64,000 bases of DNA from Acidiferrum sp963771295 (GTDB lineage Bacteria > Acidobacteriota > Terriglobia > Acidiferrales > UBA7541). Position numbers and translations under genes: made by a program. Positions 1-9,198 of this stretch are shown piece by piece. The notes beneath the pieces are model-generated. The model did not search any database. It was not told where the DNA came from and was given only the letters and a program-made list of their open reading frames with translations. Each line of letters opens with the position of its first letter. Within the stretch, counting starts at the first letter, position 1. Location: positions 248,001-312,000 of the forward strand of contig CAVYTB010000005.1 of assembly GCA_963771295.1 (NCBI GenBank), in the 5' to 3' direction.

Positions 1-559
1 CAGCTTTCTGGAGGCCGGCTCGCTGGGCGGCTTCCTTGCAAGCGTTCCACACCACCTTGGTGGTGATCGGAGCATCACCGCTATGCCAGCGGTTGCCTGG
101 AAACAGCCATACGCTTGACTTGTGCTGTAATCCGCGCCAGTGCTCACGCAGCGCCTCGAGTAGTTTTGGGCTGAGCATCACATCCCGGTCTTTGCGTCCC
201 TTGCCGCCCTGGATGTGAATCACCATGCGTTTGCTATCGATGTCGCTGACTTTCAGGTGAGTCAATTCAGCGCGTCGTACTCCGGTGGCGTAGAGCGTCA
301 TCAGCAGAGTGCGATGGAAGGAAGTGCTGGCGGCCTGAATGAGTTGAGCAACTTCTTCCTTGCTGAGGATCGTTGGCAGGCGATGCGCCCCTTTCGGGTA
401 GGGAGTGTCAGCGATGTTCCAGGCTCTCTTGAGCGTCTTACAGTAAAAGAACCTTAAGGCTGCCAGACGGACCGCGACGCTACCCGCTGACAACTTGCGC
501 TTCTCAAATAACTCCGCTTGGTATTCGCGAATGTGTCGAGGAAACGCGCATGGAGCCAT
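1..559 (-). CDS. Tyrosine recombinase (XerC/XerD-like integrase), cut by the left edge
   Basis: The minus strand reads as one open frame running off the window start. It shows half of a SAM-like core-binding domain (HIREYQAELFEKRK followed by VRLAALRFFYCKTLKRAW), then the catalytic domain: LLMTLYATGVRRAELTHLKV contains the first catalytic Arg and GGKGRKDRDVMLS the beta-hairpin Lys. The HxxR and Tyr parts lie beyond the edge. About 186 residues are visible. The chosen ATG at 559 follows an in-frame stop at 614-616, so roughly the first 50 residues typical of the family are missing; the gene may be N-terminally truncated. Integrases of this type often sit next to IS91-like transposases; the neighbour that would show this is outside the window. 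The role is inferred to be DNA strand exchange for a mobile element. Confidence 0.8.
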   Translation of the reverse strand, partial: MAPCAFPRHIREYQAELFEKRKLSAGSVAVRLAALRFFYCKTLKRAWNIADTPYPKGAHRLPTILSKEEVAQLIQAASTSFHRTLLMTLYATGVRRAELTHLKVSDIDSKRMVIHIQGGKGRKDRDVMLSPKLLEALREHWRGLQHKSSVWLFPGNRWHSGDAPITTKVVWNACKEAAQRAGLQKA

Positions 560-872
560 GCATTTCCCGGCACCCATCCGGTCTTGGATTTGTGGCGCTA
601 TGCCGACTTCCGATTACTATTCGGGGGATCTCGTTTTGATTACTTCCGTGTTGCCTGGAATTCATTCAGGAAGTTCCGCGTTGCCCTTCGGCGGCCTCTT
701 TCGTTATGGTGGAGCAGAGCGCGCATATCGTTTTGTGCTACCATCACTCTTGCGTTAGGGACGCATCCGGTCCGCGGAAAGGGTAGAAGCCCACCCGACT
801 TACAGTTGAGCTTTGTGAACCTTCTTTCAGCCCAATGTGCGGACAACGGGCACGAAATGAAAGGAGGTCCTT
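560..872. other. Intergenic region between integrase and ankyrin gene
   Basis: No supported gene. It holds the 5' side of the integrase frame (closed by a stop at 614-616) and the upstream region of the ankyrin gene, whose ribosome-binding site AAGGAGG lies at 861-867. No clear promoter or terminator was recognised. Confidence 0.4.
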
Positions 873-2072
873 GTGACCGATTCCACAGAACCTCGATCCC
901 TTCCGGACCGACCCAATCTCCGACATCTGAAGGACCAAGCCAAGTGTTTGTTGAAAACGGGAAGTGTGAAATCACTGACCGAGGCACAGTTCCAGATCGC
1001 GCGTCTCTACGGATTTGCGAGTTGGCCCAAGCTCAAGGTTCACGTCGATTTGCTCGAGGAGAGCGGGCAGCTCAAGCAAGCCATCGACACCAACGACCTC
1101 GACACAGTCAAAACTCTCATGGCCCGCAACCCTGCGTTGCACCGCTCTCCGCTTGGTTATGCCAAGAACGGGCCACTAACTTGGGTCGCGGAATGCCGGA
1201 TACCGTGGGGACCGCCCAGTCCGGCAAGGCTGGCAATGGCGGAGTGGATGATCGATCATGGGTCCGACGTCCACCAGGGTGGCGATGGACCGCTGATGCG
1301 GGCAACGCTAGGAGATCGCATTGCGATGATGGAGCTTCTCGTTTCCCGCGGCGCCGATGTGAACGCTTTGTGGAACGGACATTACCCCATCCTATTCGGC
1401 GCTTGCGAGGTTGTTGATCCTGCCTCTCTGAAATGGCTCTTGGAACATGGTGCAGACCCAAACTGCCCGAAGCTCGGCCAACGGACGACGGCGATCGACC
1501 GTCTGATCGGATCATACACACGCTCGCCGGACTTGCGCGAGTGCCTTGAACTTCTAGTCGGAGCTGGGGGCACCACGAAGTACAACATGCCGTGCTTTCT
1601 AGATCTGCTGAAGGGCCGACTTGACCGAGTGGCCGAGCAATTGGACGCGGCGCCGGATCTCGTGCATCGCCGATTTCAGGAACTCGACTGCGGCAGTACA
1701 GCAACTCGTCGCCTGCTCCTGCAAGGAGCGACGCTGCTGCATGTTGCTGCCGAGTTCGGAGATGCGGAAGCAGCCAAGCTTCTTCTTGATCGTGGAGCCG
1801 ATGTAAATGCGCGTGCAACGATGGATGGGCTTGGTGTCGGTGGGCAGACTCCAATTTTCCACGCCGCATCGCAAAATGGGGATTGGGGTCTCGCGGTAAC
1901 ACAACTGCTGCTCGAACGCGGGGCAGATCTTTCGGTTCGGGCGAAGCTTCCAGGTCATTACGAACGGCTTGACGAAGTGGTGGAATGCACTCCACTGGGA
2001 TACGCGCTTCGGTTCCCTGGCTCCGAAACCAAGACGGTTGCGCTGCTGCGCCAGCGAGATGCAGCGGAATGA
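873..2072 (+). CDS. Ankyrin repeat protein
   Basis: 399 residues. The GTG start at 873 is chosen because a strong AAGGAGG lies 5 bases upstream. The N-terminal region (about residues 15-60) carries the motif NLRHLKDQAKCLL and RLYGFASWPKLKVHV, a conserved head seen on many acidobacterial ankyrin proteins. Ankyrin repeats follow, recognisable at about residues 135-165 (MMELLVSRGADVNAL), 175-205 (SLKWLLEHGADPNCPK), 290-320 (LLHVAAEFGDAEAAKLLL) and 330-365 (LAVTQLLLERGADL). No signal peptide or membrane segment is seen, so it is probably cytoplasmic and protein-binding; the partner is unknown. It stands alone between an integrase and an insertion sequence. Confidence 0.85.
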   Translation: MTDSTEPRSLPDRPNLRHLKDQAKCLLKTGSVKSLTEAQFQIARLYGFASWPKLKVHVDLLEESGQLKQAIDTNDLDTVKTLMARNPALHRSPLGYAKNGPLTWVAECRIPWGPPSPARLAMAEWMIDHGSDVHQGGDGPLMRATLGDRIAMMELLVSRGADVNALWNGHYPILFGACEVVDPASLKWLLEHGADPNCPKLGQRTTAIDRLIGSYTRSPDLRECLELLVGAGGTTKYNMPCFLDLLKGRLDRVAEQLDAAPDLVHRRFQELDCGSTATRRLLLQGATLLHVAAEFGDAEAAKLLLDRGADVNARATMDGLGVGGQTPIFHAASQNGDWGLAVTQLLLERGADLSVRAKLPGHYERLDEVVECTPLGYALRFPGSETKTVALLRQRDAAE

Positions 2073-2192
2073 TTCTTTAGCCTGGCGATTATCGCGCCGC
2101 TTGCGGGAAGTCTCACGAGATAGGTAATGAGAAACGCCCTTCTGTTTACGAAAATCGCGTCAACTCCCGAGTCGTTTGAATGAATAAGTCAT

Positions 2193-3567
2193 GGAGGAGC
2201 GCTTGGTGTAAAAAAGCTGAACTCAGCGACCACGCTGATTCAGATACAACTAAGGAGGCTCCCCCATGGAGACTATGTACTACATCGGTTTGGATGTTCA
2301 CAAGAAAACGATCAACTACTGCGTGAAGGACGGCAGTGGCCGTATCTATGCGGAAGGTTCGATACCCGCCACGCGATTGACTCTGGACATGTGGATGAAG
2401 ACGCTTCCCCAGCCGTGGACGGCGGCCATGGAAGCGACCATCTTCACGGCTTGGATCTATGATCATCTGAAACCGCATGCCGCAGCGGTGAAGGTGGCAC
2501 ATCCACTGATGCTACGAGCGATTGCGGTGGCTAAGAAAAAGAACGACCGCATCGATGCCAAAAAGATTGCCGACTGCCTGCGCTGCGATTTTCTGCCGGA
2601 GTGCTACATGGCTTCGACGGAGATTCGCGAACGACGGCGCACCTTGCGCTATCGGAACCTGTTGGTCCGCCAGGCGGTGCAGATGAAGAATAAGATTGCG
2701 GTACTGCTGATGGAAGCCGGGGTGAGTTACAACAAACAGAAGCTCCACAAGGTCGGATACTTTCGTGAACTGCTGGCCACCAACCAGGACATCGATGAAG
2801 GGCTGAAACCGTTGTTGCGGCTGTGCCGGGAGACGGTGGTGCGCCTGGGGAAAACGGAAAGCGCGCTGGTGCGATCGCTGGAGCACGACTCTTTACTTGT
2901 GGAACGCGTGGAACGGCTGATGACCATTCCGGCGGTTGGACCGATCACCGCGTTGACCTGGGCGCTGGAAGTTGGCGACGTGCAGCGATTTTCCTCGATC
3001 AAGAAGGCCATCAGCTACTGCGGACTGTGCGGCGCGGAAAAAAGTTCGGCCAATATCACCATGCGCACGCCACTGTCGAAACAACGCAACAAACATCTGC
3101 AGACGATTCTGATTGAGGCGGCAAAAATGGCGCCGCGAAATAGCCCTGAACTAGCGATGGTATACGAACAGGAGAAACAAAAAGGCAATGCCAACCGCGC
3201 AACACTGGCCGTGGCGCGGAAGATGGTGGCGTACCTGGTCGCTGTGGATCGCCGGCAAAAAGGCTTTCTGGTAGTAGAAAACAAAAATCGCACCGCTGCG
3301 TAGCGGGTGCGAAATACAGGAGGATTTCTTCAGCGCGCAGCCTGCCAGGTCTCGTCAGTTGCCGACTGGGCGACGGAGCGTAAGCTCCCGAGGCCCCCAT
3401 CGAATTGTTTCGAGACTGGCAGGAGATCACAAACTCAATCTTCTGTGCAGGCCCCCTTCGGGGCTGAGACAGCAAATGGATGTCTGGTTCTCAATCGAAG
3501 AGGAACCACCGCCGAGAGGCACGAACGCGAGCTGAAGCACCTAAGAATTTTATGCACGCGCTCCTCC
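2193..3567 (+). mobile_element. IS110-family insertion sequence (ends approximate)
   Basis: The transposase gene at 2266-3303 is bracketed by a 10-base inverted repeat, GGAGGAGCGC at 2193-2202 and GCGCTCCTCC at 3558-3567. Subterminal inverted repeats of this size are known for the IS1111 branch of IS110, and the resulting length of about 1.4 kb fits the family. IS110 elements make no true terminal repeats or target duplications, so the exact ends cannot be set from one copy. Confidence 0.55.
2266..3303 (+). CDS. IS110-family transposase
   Basis: 345 residues, complete. The N-terminal RuvC-like DEDD domain is visible: GLDVHKKTINYCV (first Asp, about residue 10), TAAMEATIFTAWIYDHL (Glu) and KKKNDRIDAKKIADCL (Asp pair, about residues 96-101). 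The C-terminal transposase_20 domain follows with TIPAVGPITALTWALEVGD and AISYCGLCG, including the helix-hairpin-helix and the catalytic Ser/Gly region. An AAGGAGG ribosome-binding site lies at about 2252-2258, ahead of ATG 2266; ATG 2275 is an alternative start. It catalyses excision and insertion of its own element. It looks intact and could be active. Confidence 0.92.
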   Translation: METMYYIGLDVHKKTINYCVKDGSGRIYAEGSIPATRLTLDMWMKTLPQPWTAAMEATIFTAWIYDHLKPHAAAVKVAHPLMLRAIAVAKKKNDRIDAKKIADCLRCDFLPECYMASTEIRERRRTLRYRNLLVRQAVQMKNKIAVLLMEAGVSYNKQKLHKVGYFRELLATNQDIDEGLKPLLRLCRETVVRLGKTESALVRSLEHDSLLVERVERLMTIPAVGPITALTWALEVGDVQRFSSIKKAISYCGLCGAEKSSANITMRTPLSKQRNKHLQTILIEAAKMAPRNSPELAMVYEQEKQKGNANRATLAVARKMVAYLVAVDRRQKGFLVVENKNRTAA

Positions 3568-3780
3568 GAAGCGCGTCGGGAGAGCTTTTGCCCGCTTGAC
3601 ACGGACTTATCATGGAAGTCGGCAACCTTACCTTACCGGATTAGGAGAGGGTTGCCCGTCATACGGGAAGGATGCCGTAATCGTTTGACGCGCAATATCG
3701 GGAAAGTACGAAACCGCGTTCCGTCACGCGAGCGGGAAAGACGTTCGGAGAAGGAACGCCGGCAGTCGGTTGAAGCTGCC

Positions 3781-3882
3781 CTTCGAGTTGAGCCAGTTCT
3801 TCGCGCAGGCGCGCCGCTTCGGCGCGACGCTTTGCCGCCTCGGCATGGTACTTGACGGCGGAGACGCTGCCGGCTGCATTGA
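3781..3882 (-). repeat. Fragment repeated at 29312-29413
   Basis: About 100 bases, roughly 90% identical to 29312-29413 by eye, in the same orientation. On the minus strand it can be read as INAAGSVSAVKYHAEAAKRR followed by AEAARLREELAQLE, an Ala/Glu/Arg-rich helical, coiled-coil-like tail. I take it as the remnant of a mobile-element protein, family not identified. The second copy has an indel that breaks the frame. Confidence 0.6.
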
Positions 3883-4216
3883 TGATCAGCTTTGAGTAGC
3901 CCTAGCAGCCCCAACGGATTTGAAGCTGAGACGAGGCGTTGATCGTCCGGATGCGAGTCGAGAACCGTTGATTTTGGAAGGGTCCTAGCAGAATCAACAG
4001 TCGTGATATACAACCGGTGGCGAAAGTTGTCGATAAATGGCCGAAAAACGACGTTTTGGGGAGGCAATTTTGATAAGCTGGACGAATCCGAAGAGATCGT
4101 CAACCGATGAACGCAACAAAGTAAACCATTTATTATGTGCATGTTATAGAACCGGAAGCCCCTGATCGCCATTGCGTTCAAAAGCCTGCCGAAGCCTTTT
4201 CTCAAAAATTCCCCAA

Positions 4217-4292
4217 CTGCCTGTGTGCTCAGAAAAGGGACGCGGCGGTCGCACATTGTTTGAATCAGATATCGGAATACCCCCTCCCCTCC
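4217..4292. repeat. Dispersed element footprint, copy A
   Basis: Contains CTGCCTGTGTGCTCAGAAAA, then GGGACGCGGCGGTC, CACATTGTTTGA and finally AATACCCCCTCCCCT. The same ordered blocks recur at 25621-25709 and 29686-29757, and the final CCCCCTACCC block at 14910-14930. No gene follows this copy. Confidence 0.55.
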
Positions 4293-4539
4293 TGCTTCCT
4301 TTCGCTGCTCGTCACTCTTTCAGGGACACGTTCACACCCGCCTTACCGGTCCGCTTCCTAAACGGATTAGAAACGAGAAAGGTCGCGTGTAGAGAAGTCA
4401 ACGGAACGCACCAAGCAGTTCGCAAAACGGAATCGGAGGCGAGTGATAACGCGCAAAACCCTCCCGCGGATTAACTCGCCCAATATCTAGGTTGGCCTTC
4501 GTTGACTTACCCACTTGCACAACCTAAGATGACCGCCAA

Positions 4540-7122
4540 ATGGCGGACTCTTCGACGCTCATCGGCCAGACGATCTCGCACTACCGTATTATCGAGAAGC
4601 TCGGTGGTGGAGGCATGGGTGTCGTTTATAAGGCCGAAGACACGCGGCTCCATCGTGCCGTAGGTTTGAAATTTCTGCCTGCCGATATGCTCCACGACCC
4701 GGCCGCGCTGGAGCGTTTCCGCCGCGAAGCACAAGCCGCCTCGGCATTGAATCACCCGAACATTTGCACCATCTATGACATCGGCGAGCAAGACGGGCAG
4801 CAATTCATTGCGATGGAGTTTCTCGACGGGCAGACTTTGAAACACCATATTTCTGGGAAGTCCCTTCCGCTCGACGAATTGTTGGAACTCTCGATTCAAG
4901 TGGCCGACGCGCTCAGAGCAGCGCACGCCCAAGGAATAATTCATCGAGATATCAAACCAGCAAACATTTTCGTGACTAAACTGGGTAACGCCAAAATCCT
5001 CGATTTCGGTCTGGCGAAGTTTGCTCCTGTCGTCGAGGGCGGTCTCTCTGCAATGCCTACGGCAACTGGAGATTTTCTGCTGACAAGCCCCGGTAGTGCG
5101 GTAGGCACCATCGCTTACATGTCGCCTGAGCAGGCACGTGGAGAAGAACTAGATGCACGGACGGACTTGTTTTCGTTTGGTGCGGTTTTGTATGAGATGG
5201 CTACTGGCCGCATGGCATTCCCCGGAAACACCGCTGCGGTCACCCATGACGCGATTCTGAATCGAGCACCAACCCCATTAACCCAAGCAAATCCTAATTC
5301 GGCTCCCGAACTCGAGCGTATCGTCAACAAGGGATTGGAAAAAGACAGAAAGCTCCGATACCAAAGTGCCGCCGACATTCGCACCGACCTTCAACGATTG
5401 AAACGCGACTCGGAGTCTACATCCAAAGTCACGGTTAACGAATCGAGACGCCCAGCATCGTCCCGCAAAGTACGGTACGTCGTACTAGCAGTTGCTTCCT
5501 TCGCGGTAGTTGCGGTTGGGTTTGCCTTGCTCCGTTGGGATCGCACGGACTCTCCCGGCCGGTCCAAATGGGTGCAGCTCACGAATTTCGCCGATTCCGC
5601 AGTTTCGCCCGCATTCTCATCCGATGGCCACATGATTACCTTCATCCGCGGGCCGGATACCTTCGTCACTCCTGGCCAGCTTTACGTAAAAATGTTGCCG
5701 GACGGCCAGCCCGTTCAGCTCACGCACGACACTCTGCCGAAAATGGCTCCGGTATTCTCCCCGGATGGTTCGCGCATCGCCTATACGGCGACAGACACCA
5801 GCTTTGGATGGAACACCTGGATTGTGCCTGTGCTGGGCGGAGAGCCGAAGGAGACACTGCCCAACGCGGCAGCTCTCACCTGGATTGACAAGCAACACGT
5901 ACTCTTTTCGGAGATCAAAACCGGCGTGCACATGACTGTCGTCACTGCGGAGGAGAGCCGCGCCGGGGAGCGTGACGTGTATGCGCCCGCCAGCGAAAGA
6001 GGGATGGCACACCGCTCCTGGCTCTCTCCCGACGGCAAGTGGGTCCTTGTCTCTGAAATGGACAAAATCGGTTGGCGACCGTGCCGCTTGCTTCCGTTTG
6101 ACGGAAGTTCCGCAGGTACCGGCGCGGGGCCCCAAAAGGCGAAGTGCACCTATGCAGCTTGGTCTCCGGACGGTAAATGGATGTATTTCAGCGCAGACAT
6201 TGGCGACGGCTTCCACCTCTGGCGCCAACGCTACCCCAATGGTGAGCCTGTGCAAATCACACTCGGGCCTACCGAGGAGGAAGGCATTGCAGTTGCCCAA
6301 GACGGCCGCTCGCTCGTGACCTCCGCGGGCATTCGACAGAGCAGCGTTTGGCTGCACGATGCCAAAGGTGATCGGCAGATTTCTTTCGAGGGTTTTGCTG
6401 CCGTGCCGGGTCTTGGCGTAGGTTTCTCGGCCGCGCGTTCCGTGTTCTCTCCCGACCGGAAGAAACTGTTCTATCTCGCACGTAAGGAGGGTTCGCGCGC
6501 CTGGAAATCTGGGGAGCTCTGGCTGGCGGACCTGGAGACTGGTCGCACGGAAAGCGTCTTACCGGGTATTCTCATGGGTGACTTTGATCTTGCACCCGAC
6601 GGAACACGCGTCGCGTTTGCCTCACTGAACGAACAGGGCAATTCACGTGTTTGGATAGCCGCTCTCGACCACCATGCACTGCCGCAACAGCTCACCTCCA
6701 TCGAGTCAGACAACCCGTCTTTCAGTCCAGCGGGCACTCTTTTCTTCCGTGGGAGAGAGGGAGAGTCGGACATCGCATATAGCGTAGAACTGAATGACGG
6801 GATGCCTCACAAAATAAGCGGAGAACCTGTCCCGGACTTCTATGCGGTTTCGCCCGACGGAGAGTGGCTGCTGATGCGCCTCTCAGTGGTAACGGCCCAA
6901 CCTGTGCGAGGAGGTCCCAAAATTCGCATTTGCGATTTCTGCGAGGTGGGTTGGGGCGCAGATGACAAATTCTTCTACGTTAGATTGCGCGACATCGGCG
7001 AGATGGGTGGCGGAAAAGTATACGTAATCGCCCTTCCCGCCGGAAAGTCGCTTCCCGCTCTACCGCCATCAGGTATCAAGTCAGCCGAAGACCTAAGGGG
7101 CCTAAACGTGGTCGGTAATTGA
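4540..7122 (+). CDS. Ser/Thr protein kinase with C-terminal TolB/PD40 beta-propeller
   Basis: 860 residues. A Hanks-type kinase domain occupies about residues 10-285: glycine loop LGGGGMGVVYKAED, VAIK-equivalent AVGLKFLP, HRD loop IIHRDIKPANIF, DFG as ILDFGLAKF, and APE as YMSPEQARG. One membrane segment (VVLAVASFAVVAVGFALL, about residues 312-330) follows. The rest is a WD40-like PD40/TolB propeller with repeated FSPDGSRIAY- and WSPDGKWMYF-type strands. It is inferred to phosphorylate cytoplasmic targets while the propeller lies outside the membrane. This architecture is very common in Acidobacteriota. It is a single gene; the ATG at 4540 is the first in frame, without a strong ribosome-binding site. 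Confidence 0.9.
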   Translation: MADSSTLIGQTISHYRIIEKLGGGGMGVVYKAEDTRLHRAVGLKFLPADMLHDPAALERFRREAQAASALNHPNICTIYDIGEQDGQQFIAMEFLDGQTLKHHISGKSLPLDELLELSIQVADALRAAHAQGIIHRDIKPANIFVTKLGNAKILDFGLAKFAPVVEGGLSAMPTATGDFLLTSPGSAVGTIAYMSPEQARGEELDARTDLFSFGAVLYEMATGRMAFPGNTAAVTHDAILNRAPTPLTQANPNSAPELERIVNKGLEKDRKLRYQSAADIRTDLQRLKRDSESTSKVTVNESRRPASSRKVRYVVLAVASFAVVAVGFALLRWDRTDSPGRSKWVQLTNFADSAVSPAFSSDGHMITFIRGPDTFVTPGQLYVKMLPDGQPVQLTHDTLPKMAPVFSPDGSRIAYTATDTSFGWNTWIVPVLGGEPKETLPNAAALTWIDKQHVLFSEIKTGVHMTVVTAEESRAGERDVYAPASERGMAHRSWLSPDGKWVLVSEMDKIGWRPCRLLPFDGSSAGTGAGPQKAKCTYAAWSPDGKWMYFSADIGDGFHLWRQRYPNGEPVQITLGPTEEEGIAVAQDGRSLVTSAGIRQSSVWLHDAKGDRQISFEGFAAVPGLGVGFSAARSVFSPDRKKLFYLARKEGSRAWKSGELWLADLETGRTESVLPGILMGDFDLAPDGTRVAFASLNEQGNSRVWIAALDHHALPQQLTSIESDNPSFSPAGTLFFRGREGESDIAYSVELNDGMPHKISGEPVPDFYAVSPDGEWLLMRLSVVTAQPVRGGPKIRICDFCEVGWGADDKFFYVRLRDIGEMGGGKVYVIALPAGKSLPALPPSGIKSAEDLRGLNVVGN

Positions 7123-7388
7123 TATGACGGGGATATCGAATTTCGCTCCCGGTCCCAATCCTTCCACCCACGCTTACGCTCGGCTGACGGTCCAGAGGAA
7201 TCTTTTTAGAATCCCCGTGAATTGACGCGAAATTCTTTTCTGGAAGGGGGCCTACGTTTCCAATGTGCTAGTCCTCATCGATTCTGAAGCAGTCCGCTAC
7301 GGGTTTTGCGCCGACCATTCCGGCAATTTTAGGTTGTCCAATTCGGCGCAAAGGAGTAGGGTTCGACCCGTTTAGGGAGCGATCTTCG

Positions 7389-8210
7389 ATGAACCCACTT
7401 CATCTGTGGTGGCGCGGGTTGATTCTCGCTACAGTGGCGTGTCTCACTTGCCGACTTTTCGCTGTTGCCTCAGACGAGCCAACCCTCACCAAGGAACAGA
7501 TTAAGCAGTTCCTTCTCAGCGCAAAGGTGGTGAACAGTCAACCGTCGAAGAAAGGCGTTACCCACCCCTGGCGGCTCACGCTCTCCGACGGCACCATGAC
7601 CCACGACGCCTCTTTCCAATCGATTGATGAACACAAAGCCTCGATGCAGCTTGACACAGGGACCGAACTGAACTTTGTAGATTCCTACAAGTACAACATC
7701 GCTGCTTATGAGCTGGCTGAGTTGCTTGGCCTGGACGACATGCTGCCGGTATATGTCGAACGCAAATGGCAAGGCAATGTAGGCTCGCTCAGTTGGTGGT
7801 TGCCGGTGAAGATGGATGAGGCGGAGCGCCACAAGGAGAAATTAACTCCGCCGGATGGGGACGCCTGGAACAATCAGATGTACAAGATTCGGGTCTTCGA
7901 CGAATTGATCTACGATTCCGATCCCAACCTGACCAACGTGTTAATTGGTGAGAACTGGAAGATTTGGAGGATTGATTTCACCCGCGCATTTCGCCTCAAC
8001 AAGGAACTGAAAGACACCAACGATTTGGTACGCTGCGATCGGCAGTTGTTTGAGAAACTGAAGGCGCTGGACGTGAATGCGCTGACGGAAAAAACCAAGC
8101 GTTATCTCAACACAGATGAAGTGAAAGCGGTGATGGCACGACGGGACAAGATTGTGGCGCAGTTCCAGAAGATGATCTCTGAAAAAGGTGAGAACGAAGT
8201 GCTGTACTGA
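7389..8210 (+). CDS. Secreted protein with PI3K/HipA-like kinase motifs (function unproven)
   Basis: 273 residues with a signal peptide (about residues 1-28, LILATVACLTCRLFAVAS). The body carries an ordered set of motifs resembling atypical kinases of the PI3/4-kinase, HipA and FAM20 type: a possible nucleotide-binding Lys in EHKASMQL, a helix with Glu in AAYELAELLGLDDMLPV, a GSLSWWLP turn, a catalytic-loop-like YDSDPNLTNVLIGENW, and a metal-binding IDFTRAFR that stands where DFG or IDxGxAF would be. The usual DRxxxN is degenerate (DPNLTN). Function is inferred only. It follows the Ser/Thr kinase gene after 266 bases and has no obvious operon partner. Confidence 0.7.
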   Translation: MNPLHLWWRGLILATVACLTCRLFAVASDEPTLTKEQIKQFLLSAKVVNSQPSKKGVTHPWRLTLSDGTMTHDASFQSIDEHKASMQLDTGTELNFVDSYKYNIAAYELAELLGLDDMLPVYVERKWQGNVGSLSWWLPVKMDEAERHKEKLTPPDGDAWNNQMYKIRVFDELIYDSDPNLTNVLIGENWKIWRIDFTRAFRLNKELKDTNDLVRCDRQLFEKLKALDVNALTEKTKRYLNTDEVKAVMARRDKIVAQFQKMISEKGENEVLY

Positions 8211-8413
8211 ATCCTGATCCGCCAAAAAGGAACTCGCCCAGCTGGTGCAGTGTGCTGTAGTGGCCGCGTGACTTCCTCACGATTTGGCAAGACGCCGACC
8301 CTGACATTCCGATTTTCATCGCTGCCAAGGCGGAGTACGCGAAGCTGCAATAACGTGAGAATCTAAATGCTTGGACGTTGGCAGGCTGCGTTTACGCCAC
8401 AAGGTTAGCTACG

Positions 8414-8839
8414 ATGTCCCAACGAAGCGACGATATCAGGCCTCTTTGCCCGAAGCATTACGTCGTCATGGTCTTTCCCACCCAAAGGCCCGAAAGGACG
8501 AGTGGAGATAACTCGGAAACAATGGGCGACCACCATTGGGCTTGTCCCGTAGACGGATGCCCACAGAATTACTCACCAAGCTTAGGTTACTTCGCTATCG
8601 AAAAGAGTCTGGACTATTGGCACGTCACAGGTTCTTCAAGTCTCAGAATAATTAGGAACACGATTCAGGTCCTATGTGCCCACGAAAGTGACAATGTAAT
8701 GTTCCTTGAGAAGCGCGAGGCGGAAGGCAAAGTACAGAACTTCCGATGCCCTCAAAGGGACTGTAAAAAGACGATGAGAATACCCGCCGACAGCCCATCC
8801 GTGTGCTGGCTTGCTGAGGGATTTTTCGAGTCAAGATAA
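8414..8839 (+). CDS. Hypothetical Cys-rich (zinc-ribbon-like) protein
   Basis: 141 residues. I do not recognise a named family. Two Cys pairs, HHWACPVDGCPQNYSP and NFRCPQRDCKKTMRI, each in CPxxxC form, suggest one or two metal-binding knuckles. There is no signal peptide. The ATG at 8414 is chosen because AAGG lies just upstream; an in-frame ATG at 8378 would add 12 residues. It stands alone between two secreted-protein genes. Confidence 0.55.
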   Translation: MSQRSDDIRPLCPKHYVVMVFPTQRPERTSGDNSETMGDHHWACPVDGCPQNYSPSLGYFAIEKSLDYWHVTGSSSLRIIRNTIQVLCAHESDNVMFLEKREAEGKVQNFRCPQRDCKKTMRIPADSPSVCWLAEGFFESR

Positions 8840-9198
8840 CCGAGGGTTACTCACTCTCGTCGGCCCGTCGATTAAGCCTTAGACCCCTGTTTTCCGGCTT
8901 AGTTCTTCGCGTTCAAGCTAGGGGCCCAGGACAAGCAGTCCGCGAACGGAAATTCGTCAAGCCAAGCAATCGAATCGGTTTCCAGACCTACGTCGTCTTC
9001 AAGTCCCGGTAAACGCGACCCATCCGGCAGGTTGGATTACTTCCGGCTTGCCCGTGATCGGCTCCTAAACGGTGACAAACGCCAAAGGAGGTTTTGAAAA
9101 GGAACGCTTGCGGTTGGGATTCTTAACCCACCTGCTTTCTCGGAGCACCCTCAACCGTCTAAATCAGGTTAGCAAGACACTTCTGCGGAGTCGGATGC
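8840..9198. other. Intergenic region before the SGNH hydrolase gene
   Basis: No gene or repeat recognised. The only signal noted is a GGAG at about 9186-9189, suitable as ribosome-binding site for the next gene. Confidence 0.4.

Larger units (their letters stand above)
3304..4539. other. Gene-free stretch with repeat debris
   Basis: No intact gene is supported. The first 260 bases belong to the IS110 3' flank. Bases 3781-3882 carry a fragment that is nearly identical to 29312-29413, and 4217-4292 carry one of the dispersed element footprints. Short open frames here lack ribosome-binding sites and family resemblance. The last 200 bases precede the Ser/Thr kinase gene; no promoter was recognised with confidence. 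Confidence 0.5.

Noticed and set aside
3307..4474. Frames of 100-200 codons after the IS110 transposase
   Set aside because: Arg/Ser-rich translations without starts, domains or conserved neighbours; the region is repeat debris.
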